From: Saprospira sp. CCB-QB6
GTDB lineage: Bacteria; Bacteroidota; Bacteroidia; Chitinophagales; Saprospiraceae
Length of the DNA: 64,000 nt
NCBI RefSeq assembly: GCF_028464065.1
Contig: NZ_CP116808.1
Location: 2,559,501 to 2,623,500 of the forward strand
Direction of reading: 5' to 3'
In this document: one piece after another, positions 26,501 to 32,635 of the stretch
Layout: each line of letters begins with the position of its first letter
Position numbering within the stretch: the first letter of the stretch is position 1
The notes under the pieces: generated by a model
What the model was told of the DNA's origin: nothing
Databases searched by the model: none
Seen by the model: only the letters and a program-made list of their open reading frames with translations
Translations under genes and position numbers: made by a program

Positions 26501-28442
26501 CAGCATTAGGTCCACAACCTCCAGAACTCATTCCTCCAGAACCAACACCATAATTCATGGTCAATACTACTGTATCACCGGGGCAAATTGTGTCAATAGC
26601 TGGAGTAATATCAGGAATACCTGGACGGAACTTCAAGCCAATAGTGTCATGACCAATACAGGCACCATAAGCATACTCTACATAGTAGGTAAGCGTATCG
26701 GCAGGCGCACCGCTAATATTAGCCGTTGGGCTGGCTACGTTAGTGGCACTAAGGTCATTTACACGAGCTGCAGGAGCTGAAGTCCATGTCCAAACACCAT
26801 TAACCAAGTCAATACCAGGTCCTGTAGCATTAGTTGTAAAAGTTAATGCATTAGGTAAACCATTCTGACAAAGTGAAGTGTCAGAAGGTAAGCTAACTAC
26901 ATCAAGAGGAAGATCTACTAATGAGATACTTACAGTGTCAGTAGTAACACAGCTCGCTCCAGTAATAGGATCTGGAGTAGTGATAAATTGCACTTCGTAA
27001 GTAACTACATCACCAGCTACTGTAGAAGCAGGTACACTAGCAATAGGGTTACGGATAGTGTCATCGCTAAGAGGAGCTGTAGGTCCAGCAATTTGTACCC
27101 AGTTAAAACTACCTGCTACCGAACCACCTGGGCCGAGAGAGAAAGTCTGAGCACCAAGCTGAATATCCTGAGCTACACCTGCACAAATAGAAGTATCACT
27201 AGCTGTTACATTCACACCAGGAATTACCAGGCTAAAGCCAAGATAAGCTGGGAGCGGAATGGGACAAGCGTTGTCCGTTACCGCAATTGTAAAGTTGTTT
27301 ACCCCAATCTGAGCATTACAAGTACGAATTTGTACATAAAGCTCTAGAGAGTCTGGGCGGTTAGGATCTGGGTTAAATTGGAAAATGCTAAAGTTAGCAG
27401 GTCCAAACACCGTCCCAATATTAGAGTTGTTAGGATCCAATGAAAGCGTGTCTCCATCAGGATCCACTGCTGTAATTTGGAATTCTAAGGTATCACACTG
27501 ACAAGTAACAAAAGTACGGTTGGTAGTATCATAAGTACCTCCACCAGATACAATAGGTTCTGTATTGGTTACCCCTGTATTCGTACAGTTGTTCAATACA
27601 ACCACCTGCATATCACGCATGATGGTACTAATCGTGTCCCCATTACGCACCTCATACACTCTTACTGCTGCAACAGATGTTTGTGCAATGCTAGGCGTAA
27701 AAGTCATCTGTCCCGTGTTGGTGTTGAAAACCATACCATTGGCAGGAGTCGTAAAGAAGGGCTGAGTGGCGGTTGCTCCCCCCTGAAAAATATAAGGGTC
27801 AGCAGATCCAGTCTGATAAGGAGTAATCATCTCATAAATCAATGAATCTCCATCTACATCAATGGCTCCATGGTTAAACGTAAAGGGCTGACCAGCACAG
27901 ATATAAGGCGTGGGAAGCGAAGTGAAACGAGGAGAGTTGTTGCAAAGTCCCCCAACATTGTTAATGCTGGTCTCAAGCGCCATAGACTGACTCCCCGCAT
28001 TATCTCCATTGGTAATGTTACTGTTTCGACAACAGGTGTTCCAGTTAAGCACCCAAGAATCACACTCTGAAGGAAGGGTGACGACTGCAGTGTACTCGTA
28101 AACTTGAGTTCCCTGAATGGTCCCCGAACTACTAGAACAAGTCGTATTAGCTAGCTCATCAGGACAAACTGGGGTGATCTCATTACCAAAATTAGCCCCC
28201 GCATTAAAGGTGACGTTTGGCTGGGCCAAACCACAGTTTGGCGCTGTTAAACTAACCGAAAGCGTTGTGGGCATAGAAATACCGTCACAATCTCGGTATA
28301 GCTGAAATGTAACCTGATACTGGTTGTTGCCCAGACAGGTATAGTAGACGTCTCCACCTACAATGTGGCTCGCTTGTACATCCCCCGCCGAAAAAAGCAG
28401 GAAAAACAAGGGTAGGAATAGCCCTAAGGCCCACCTACTCAT
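23502..28442 (-). CDS. Giant secreted protein with SprB-type repeats and gliding-motility (T9SS type B) C-terminal domain
   Basis: The 1646-residue protein has a signal peptide (ALGLFLPLFFLLFSAGDVQA). A conserved N-terminal SHIVGGDVYYTCLGNNQYQVTFQLYRDCDG domain follows, common in Bacteroidota surface proteins. Then come many Ig/SprB-like repeats, including repeated YTYLWSTGDT or YTFLWSNGAST-EDLSDLSIGTYTVTVT units. The ending is a CHU_C-type domain (FTPNNDGENDSFRPLP...VIEFKIYNRWGQIVFDGD...GWDG). That end directs export and attachment by the type IX system. It is probably an adhesin or matrix protein. The ATG at 28442 is used; the longer frame begins with TTG and would bury the signal peptide. 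Confidence 0.93.
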   Translation of the reverse strand: MSRWALGLFLPLFFLLFSAGDVQASHIVGGDVYYTCLGNNQYQVTFQLYRDCDGISMPTTLSVSLTAPNCGLAQPNVTFNAGANFGNEITPVCPDELANTTCSSSSGTIQGTQVYEYTAVVTLPSECDSWVLNWNTCCRNSNITNGDNAGSQSMALETSINNVGGLCNNSPRFTSLPTPYICAGQPFTFNHGAIDVDGDSLIYEMITPYQTGSADPYIFQGGATATQPFFTTPANGMVFNTNTGQMTFTPSIAQTSVAAVRVYEVRNGDTISTIMRDMQVVVLNNCTNTGVTNTEPIVSGGGTYDTTNRTFVTCQCDTLEFQITAVDPDGDTLSLDPNNSNIGTVFGPANFSIFQFNPDPNRPDSLELYVQIRTCNAQIGVNNFTIAVTDNACPIPLPAYLGFSLVIPGVNVTASDTSICAGVAQDIQLGAQTFSLGPGGSVAGSFNWVQIAGPTAPLSDDTIRNPIASVPASTVAGDVVTYEVQFITTPDPITGASCVTTDTVSISLVDLPLDVVSLPSDTSLCQNGLPNALTFTTNATGPGIDLVNGVWTWTSAPAARVNDLSATNVASPTANISGAPADTLTYYVEYAYGACIGHDTIGLKFRPGIPDITPAIDTICPGDTVVLTMNYGVGSGGMSSGGCGPNAGPCSGTPQPITVGTATTTSDQPFRGFWEDSRFQTLIPASELLAAGIQPGLLNDMTLDVVTKGSSQPFSNFSVSLSCTTLTAIPAGTTGFLATPNATQVYSGNYTTTLGPNLIPFNMPYEWDGTSSLLIEFCFDNGSWTSDDDVAAVTTSYLSGIGDYTDGVSGCLPGSLSTPTTTSNRPVITFSNCALRPLLIYDWSPNVALINDSTETPSVFPAGTTTYYGTVIEQGCPMVDSTEIVINTTIPAPVVSCGTPDNYTSEILFEWSGSAGATGWEYSLDSGATWVAVPLAQDSVLVTGFRDGECFQIQVRALGGVGLCPDNAATLFTCCTTPCVNPTQVTTVASMDISCYQANDGTIQLLGTQGDLGPNYDFTLFNAADSQIAFVNTPDTASFSSLMPGDYYAVAYDSFGCVAYSDTITIAEPAEFVASLDTLIGTSCWNTTDGAAQVSAVGGTTPYSFQWDANANGQSTTIAINLPAGAYTVTATDANGCQSVVNNINIFGPFAQAPTVTTTITDATACPANGSIEITAVQSMAGDPVPGNPNSLDYQWSNGVSAANTLTGLEPGTYSVTITDQNGCTFTDSYTVAGSTVNIDNADVNSPVCGLDNGNIDLTVSGDNSYTFLWSNGASTEDLSDLSIGTYTVTVTGAGGCQDSATFNLVGGAIEARVVAREEQICVGASNGFYDIEVNSTSSGTNQITYLWSNGETTQDVSNLSAGTYSVTVTLDAGVCETSLDGLVVLEDDPEVAIDVTNCEDLAANVQGGWPDSTGTFTYTYLWSTGDTVANINGVAEGTYTLTATDVNGCSATATAEVRYPVIAPYIVSPSVQDTSLPIGSTIDIAAGTAGAETGVSYAWSPAADVADANAYQTTVTTLDTTQNPLAFVIVADNGSCQSTDTLYLNLLPVQFSGFANAFTPNNDGENDSFRPLPYRLSDNVEVIEFKIYNRWGQIVFDGDNNDPREGWDGTLNGELQARDVYIYVFSYQYPGQDVQTVRGQVTLLR

Positions 28443-28916
28443 AGACGTAATACTCCAATGTAAACTTTTGTATTCCAAGGCTATATTACATTTGAAGGGT
28501 TAAATAAAAAATGGTTTCAAATCCACTAATAAAGGGCTGAAATGCACTTGCATAGGCCCCCTAAAAGTTATTAACAAAGTTAGCATTTTAATAATAAAAA
28601 TTTAAAATCAAGGACCAATTCTGCAAATTTTAATCATATCTACGGGCTTTAATATTAAGGTCTCACCCAATAAAAAAATAAAGCCCTAACTATTAGAACT
28701 ATTAATTTTGCTTTTATGCTGCCTTTTATAAAACATTTGTTGGCCCCAAATAAAGCGCAAAACAAATTCCCTAAACTTTAATATAAGAGCAACTAAAAGA
28801 AGAATAAACCCAATTTATCAAAAGTTAAGTCTTTGAGGATCGCTAAGCTCCTAGCAGCCCAAAAGTCGAAACAAAAAGTTATCTTCGCAGCATTTCAAAA
28901 AAGCCGAATTTTGACT
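28443..28916. other. AT-rich divergent intergenic region
   Basis: These 474 bases separate the divergent giant-protein and Nudix genes. They are AT-rich, with no GC-rich element and no gene. The one promoter-like match is listed separately. An in-frame TTG at 28833 upstream of the Nudix ATG is unlikely to be a start. Confidence 0.6.
28575..28582 (-). promoter_or_regulatory. -7 box TAnnTTTG for giant secreted protein
   Basis: On the minus strand TAACTTTG lies 132 nt upstream of the ATG at 28442, implying a leader of roughly 125 nt. No TTG at ideal spacing is visible. Confidence 0.4.
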
Positions 28917-29486
28917 ATGTACACGATCTTTAACGGAGCCCACCAAATCCAACTACTAGAAGGACCTCAAATCTGGAAAGCCGAGCAAATTAAAGCCCTA
29001 CTCCTTAGCTTTAAAGCCGATACTCCCCCTCAAAAACGAATTATCCCCGCCAAAGGATTAGAAGACCTCTGGAAAAATATTCTTACCCAATTTCACTACC
29101 TCGAAGCCGCAGGAGGCCTAGTCTATTACCAAGACGATATTCTAGCCATCTACCGCTTCGACCGCTGGGACCTCCCAAAAGGTAAAATCGAAAAAGGAGA
29201 ATCCCCCGAACAAGCCGCCCTCCGAGAAGTGGAGGAGGAAACTGGCCTAGCCGCTCTCGAACTCGGCCCAAAATTACCCTCAACTTATCATATCTACTGG
29301 AACCCCTATAAATCTCTCTGGTCCCTCAAAAAAACACATTGGTTCCAAATGAAGGCCCTAACCAACGGCCCCCTAATCCCCCAAACCGAAGAAGGTATCG
29401 AAGAATTAGCCTGGCGCCCCCTCCAAGCCATGAAAACCGAAGCGAATACTTACGCTAGTATCGCCCAACTGCTTAAATCCTGCTAA
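28917..29486 (+). CDS. Nudix hydrolase
   Basis: The 189-residue protein has a full Nudix box at residues 89-111: GKIEKGESPEQAAL then REVEEETGL. This binds the Mg needed to cleave nucleoside diphosphates linked to X. The N-terminal 65 residues form an extra region. The substrate is not predictable; ADP-ribose, dinucleotides or oxidised nucleotides are all possible. Its TAA overlaps the ATG of folK by its last base neighbourhood (stop at 29484-29486, start at 29487), indicating tight cotranscription. Confidence 0.95.
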   Translation: MYTIFNGAHQIQLLEGPQIWKAEQIKALLLSFKADTPPQKRIIPAKGLEDLWKNILTQFHYLEAAGGLVYYQDDILAIYRFDRWDLPKGKIEKGESPEQAALREVEEETGLAALELGPKLPSTYHIYWNPYKSLWSLKKTHWFQMKALTNGPLIPQTEEGIEELAWRPLQAMKTEANTYASIAQLLKSC

Positions 29487-29975
29487 ATGGCTCTCGCTCT
29501 ACTCGCTCTGGGCTCCAATATGGGCATAGCCAGAAATTACCTGCAGTTCGCCCTCGACGAACTCGCCAAAATTGGCCAAATTACTAGCCAATCCGATGTC
29601 TACCTAACCGCCGCCTGGGGCCTAGAAGATCAAGCCGATTTCGAAAATATGGCCCTAGCCCTACAGTGCGAACTCTCCCCCGAAGAACTCCTAAAGGCGT
29701 GCCTAAGCATAGAAGCCAAGGCCGGCCGCATCCGCAAACAAAAATGGGGACCCCGCTGCCTAGATATCGATATTATTTTCTACAATCAAGAACAAATCAA
29801 TCTGCCCCAACTCCAAATTCCACACCCCCAACTCCATAAACGCCGCTTTGTTCTCGCCCCCCTCGCCCAAATCGCCCCCCAATTTATCCACCCTAGCCTC
29901 AACCAATCAATCCAAGACCTATTAGATCACTGTCAAGATCCGCTTCCTGTTCAAAAAATAGCCTCCCAAAACTAA
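29487..29975 (+). CDS. folK: 2-amino-4-hydroxy-6-hydroxymethyldihydropteridine pyrophosphokinase
   Basis: FolK (HPPK) transfers pyrophosphate from ATP to 6-hydroxymethyl-dihydropterin in folate synthesis. The 162-residue protein has the N-terminal LALGSNMG, the YLTAAWGLEDQADFENMALAL segment, and the signature KWGPRCLDIDIIFY (usually GPRTLDIDIL). The HPQLHKRRFVLAPLAQIAP segment follows. It begins directly after the Nudix stop and lies 4 nt before the deoxynucleoside kinase gene. Confidence 0.96.
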   Translation: MALALLALGSNMGIARNYLQFALDELAKIGQITSQSDVYLTAAWGLEDQADFENMALALQCELSPEELLKACLSIEAKAGRIRKQKWGPRCLDIDIIFYNQEQINLPQLQIPHPQLHKRRFVLAPLAQIAPQFIHPSLNQSIQDLLDHCQDPLPVQKIASQN

Positions 29976-29979
29976 CATC

Positions 29980-30639
29980 ATGCAAATCGCTAACGGTAAT
30001 TATATTGTTATTGAAGGAAATATCGGTACCGGCAAAACCTCTTTCTCCGAGCTGCTCGCCAAAGACCTTAATGCCCGCCTGATCCTCGAAGAGTTTTCCG
30101 ATAATCCCTTCCTCCCCCTCTTCTACAAAAATCCCGAACGCTACGCCTTTCCCGTAGAACTCTTCTTCATGACCGAAAGACACAAACAACTCCAAGAGGT
30201 CCTGATGAATCCCGACCTCTTCCAACAATACACCATAGCCGATTATGTTTTCTCTAAAACCCTGCTCTTCGCCGGACAAAACCTCCGCGGAGAAGAACTC
30301 CGCCTCTTCCAACGCCTGTTTACTACCCTCAATTCTATCTTCCCCCAACCCGACCTCCTGGTCTATCTCCACCGATCGGTCCCCGAACTAATCCGACAAA
30401 TTAAGAAGCGCAACCGCAGCTACGAACAAGATATCGCCCCCGATTATCTCAAGAAAATCCAACAGGCCTATTTCAATTTCTTCCGCCTCCAAAAAGACCA
30501 AATTCCCATCCTGGTCCTCGATGTAGAAGGAATGGACTTTGTCCACAATCCCGAGGATTACCAACTTTTACTGGACCTGATCGCCCAACCCTACGAAAAA
30601 GGCCTGCATTTCTGGAAAGGTAGAACAGAAGGATTCTAA
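29980..30639 (+). CDS. Deoxynucleoside kinase (dGK/dAK type)
   Basis: The 219-residue enzyme phosphorylates deoxynucleosides in salvage. The P-loop is GNIGTGKTS (13-21). The family motifs LEEFSDNPFLPLFYKNPERYAFPVELFFM, ADYVFSKTLLFA, PDLLVYLHRSVPELIRQIKKRNRSYEQDI and the C-terminal VLDVEGMDFV region are present. It is the third gene of the Nudix-folK-dNK operon; folK next to this kinase is a common Bacteroidota arrangement. Specificity (deoxyadenosine or deoxyguanosine) is not resolved. GME-10 begins 5 nt after the stop. Confidence 0.94.
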   Translation: MQIANGNYIVIEGNIGTGKTSFSELLAKDLNARLILEEFSDNPFLPLFYKNPERYAFPVELFFMTERHKQLQEVLMNPDLFQQYTIADYVFSKTLLFAGQNLRGEELRLFQRLFTTLNSIFPQPDLLVYLHRSVPELIRQIKKRNRSYEQDIAPDYLKKIQQAYFNFFRLQKDQIPILVLDVEGMDFVHNPEDYQLLLDLIAQPYEKGLHFWKGRTEGF

Positions 30640-30644
30640 TCCTT

Positions 30645-30772
30645 TTTTGGGGCTGCCCCGCCTTTCAGGCGGGTCGGGCTGTTTCGCAGCTCGCTGTTCG
30701 CTCGGCCCTTCGCAGGCTTTGCCTGCTCGGTCTGGCCTGACGGCCACTGCTGCACATCGCTAGGCCGCTCAT
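30645..30772 (+). repeat. GME-10
   Basis: Plus-orientation element with head A, starting in the T-run after the kinase stop codon. Hairpin 2 is GCAGGC-ttt-GCCTGC, hairpin 3 is GGCC-tgac-GGCC, and the tail is CACATCGCTAGGCC. Confidence 0.9.
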
Positions 30773-30826
30773 CTAATTTTTTTCTTTTAGCTTTTTTCTT
30801 CGGCAGTTTTGCTGTTGTTTTTTGAA

Positions 30827-30848
30827 GCTGTGGGTTAAAACCCACAGC
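30827..30848. repeat. GGTT/AACC palindrome, first of a pair
   Basis: GCTGTGGGTT-aa-AACCCACAGC is a perfect 10-bp stem with a 2-nt centre. A second palindrome follows after 30 nt, and the same two-palindrome arrangement recurs at 60326-60407. Confidence 0.8.
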
Positions 30849-30878
30849 AAAAAGGGAGGCCATTCTACATCCAAAAAA

Positions 30879-30908
30879 ATGAGCCGATGGTTTTAACCAT
30901 CGGCTCAT
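30879..30908. repeat. GGTT/AACC palindrome, second of a pair
   Basis: ATGAGCCGATGGTT-tt-AACCATCGGCTCAT has a perfect 14-bp stem. It differs from the copy at 60378 by a paired substitution in the stem. Confidence 0.8.
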
Positions 30909-30922
30909 AAAAAATATTGATT

Positions 30923-30950
30923 GTAGCTGAGGATTTTAATCCTCGGCTAC
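30923..30950. repeat. GGATT/AATCC palindrome
   Basis: GTAGCTGAGGATT-tt-AATCCTCGGCTAC has a 13-bp stem with one G-T pair, 14 nt after the previous palindrome and followed by a T-run. Confidence 0.7.
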
Positions 30951-30977
30951 TTTTTTTGTGCTGTTTTATGCTAGTTG

Positions 30978-30997
30978 CTGTAGGTTTCAACCTACAG
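30978..30997. repeat. GGTT/AACC palindrome
   Basis: CTGTAGGTT-tc-AACCTACAG has a perfect 9-bp stem. It directly precedes a D-type GC-rich fragment. Confidence 0.7.
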
Positions 30998-31000
30998 TCA

Positions 31001-31092
31001 TGGCCGAAGGCCAAACGGCCACAACAAGCCCTTAAGGGCGTCTTCGACGACCAACGGGAGTAACCGCCCGCCTTCGGCGGGCGGCCCCCCTT
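31001..31092 (-). repeat. GME fragment, D-type
   Basis: Read on the minus strand it carries CCGCCCGCC-gaa-GGCGGGCGG, then GGTTACTCCCGTTGGTCGTC, a CGCCCTTAAGGGC stem, TTGTTGTGGCC and GGCC-ttc-GGCC. It shares this block with the tail of GME-4 and the head of GME-7 but lacks the GCAGCTCGC core. Its head lies 9 nt past the lipoprotein stop. Confidence 0.7.
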
Positions 31093-31101
31093 AAAAACCA
31101 A

Positions 31102-31671
31102 CTACCAATCTGGCTGGCTGTATAATTTACCAACATCTAGTTTGTAGTATACCGAGTTTACCTCTTCAGCAGAGCTTGAATCAGGGTAGTAGTCAGGTCT
31201 TGATGAAGAATAAGTTGTTGCTTTATATACCACTATTCTATCCTCAAATATTTTTGCCCATTGTATGATATAATATCCACAATACGCGTAGTCATAAGTT
31301 TTGATAATTAGCTCCCCATCCTTGATTAAATAATAACCAGTATAGCCATTAACTATATTATTGGCCACCTCATTATTTAGACTGTCTAGTCCTGTGCTAC
31401 TATACAGCTTACCGTCTGCAAAAAAACGCTTAAAAAAATACATTGGTCCAAAATTAGTATCTGGGTAGTATAGATAATAGATCGCAGTTGTATCTATCAA
31501 GTCTTTAGGGTAAAGGTCCTCTGCTTTAGTTACATACCAATCTTTAAACTTTTTAGGAATGACATTTCCTCTAGCTGTTCTCGTATCAGTACAAATAGCG
31601 CAAGAATATTGCAGCAAAAGCAAAAAGCCAACTAGGGCAAGTTGATATGAGCGGTAGTTCTTCTTTTTCAT
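31102..31671 (-). CDS. Putative lipoprotein of unknown function
   Basis: The 189-residue protein has a lipoprotein-like signal (YQLALVGFLLLLQYSC). The mature part is rich in Tyr and Asp (YYLYYPDTNFGPMYFFKRF; YYIIQWAKIFEDRIVVYKATTYSS). I recognise no family. The start MKKKNYRS is preferred over a Met three codons earlier. It is flanked upstream by the large 22-bp tandem array and is AT-rich relative to its neighbours. Confidence 0.7.
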   Translation of the reverse strand: MKKKNYRSYQLALVGFLLLLQYSCAICTDTRTARGNVIPKKFKDWYVTKAEDLYPKDLIDTTAIYYLYYPDTNFGPMYFFKRFFADGKLYSSTGLDSLNNEVANNIVNGYTGYYLIKDGELIIKTYDYAYCGYYIIQWAKIFEDRIVVYKATTYSSSRPDYYPDSSSAEEVNSVYYKLDVGKLYSQPDW

Positions 31672-31844
31672 AAAAAGCATCTATTTTATATCTCAAGATG
31701 CTCATTTATTTGGTTTCCCCTATTGCGTTTGCTCTAGTGTAGCCAATGGGGCGTAATAGAAAGCAAAGAAGGGCTTTAGTCCGCTCTTTGCTCAGTCTAC
31801 AAGCAAGGAAGAGGAGTACTGAACCCCCTCAGTAGGCTTTAGTG

Positions 31845-32449
31845 AGCTCCTCCCTTGGGTTTGTATAGCTCCTCAAGAGGACTTGGGCAAGTCCTCGCTT
31901 GGGGCAGGGGAGGTCCTTGAGAGGGGCTCTGTACATCCTATTTTGGACTTACTTAAGTCCTCTATACTATAGGCCTAGTTACTCTGCAGGACCTCTATAG
32001 GTCCTCCTTTGGAGCAGTTCAAGTCCTGCCGATGACTAGCTCAAGTCCTCCTCTTTAGGTAGAAGAATGGTTCTGATGACTAGGAGGGCTGCTCTGGAGG
32101 ATTAGCGCTAGCCCTCAAGATAATGTACAGCAGCCCTATAGAGGACTAGGAGAGGCCCTCGCTCGGAGGTCTGGAAATGCTCCTGATGATTAGGACTAGC
32201 CTTCTGGAGGGCTAAGCCTAGGCCTAGAGAGGGCTATTGTACCCCTTCGGATGGCTAGAGTACCCCGTTCTGATGGGTGTGGGAAATCCTCCAGAGGGGT
32301 AAGTGTACCCCTCCCGATGGGTATAGGAACCCCTCCTGATAGCTAGCGGCCCCCCTTCCGATGGCTAAGTGAAATCCTCCAGAGGGGTAGGTAAACCCCT
32401 CTTGATGGGTATGGGAACCCCTCCCGATGGCTAAAAGTAGCCCTCCAGA
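31845..32449. repeat. 22-bp degenerate tandem array 1
   Basis: About 28 consecutive units of 21-23 bp (a few shorter) fill this gene-free stretch. Early units read AAGTCCTC plus 14 variable bases or AGCTCCTCAAGAGGACTTGGGC; late units converge on ACCCCTCCCGATGGGTATAG-like sequences. Each unit splits into two 11-mers, the second partly complementary to the first (ACCC...GGGT). Stops occur in all frames, so it is non-coding. Bases 31672-31844 hold no recognisable gene. Confidence 0.85.
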
Positions 32450-32452
32450 ACA

Positions 32453-32492
32453 GAAAAAGGCCCAAAACCTAAGTTTTGGACCTTTCCTTTAT
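32453..32492. terminator. Hairpin resembling an intrinsic terminator
   Basis: AAAGGCCCAAAAC pairs with GTTTTGGACCTTT (one mismatch) around CTAA, with an A-run on the left for minus transcription and T-richness on the right. It lies beyond GME-11 from the metH stop. Confidence 0.6.
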
Positions 32493-32499
32493 TGGGGTC

Positions 32500-32635
32500 C
32501 TACAGGCGGCGAAGCCGCCGCAGGCCTAGCGATGTGTAGCAGTGGCCGTCAGGCCAGACCGAGCAGGCAAAGCCTGCGAAGGGCCGAGCGAACAGCGAGC
32601 TGCGAAACGTAGCGCCTGCCGTAGGCAGGAGGCCC
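32500..32635 (-). repeat. GME-11
   Basis: Minus-orientation element with head B (GGGGCCTCCTGCC-tac-GGCAGGCGCTACG). Its first base abuts the metH stop codon. Hairpin 2 is GCAGGC-ttt-GCCTGC, hairpin 3 is GGCC-tgac-GGCC, and the tail is CACATCGCTAGGCC with a GGCGGC/GCCGCC stem. Confidence 0.9.

Noticed and set aside
28443-28478. TTG-initiated start of the 1658-residue version of the giant secreted protein
   Set aside because: The ATG 12 codons later starts directly before a normal signal peptide.
31845-32449. CRISPR array interpretation of the two 22-bp arrays
   Set aside because: There are no identical repeats separated by unique spacers; every unit is degenerate, the period is 22 bp and no cas genes are near.
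31672-32635. Degraded coding gene (pseudogene) in array 1
   Set aside because: A 22-bp period is not a multiple of three and stops occur regularly in all frames; no residual protein similarity can be seen.
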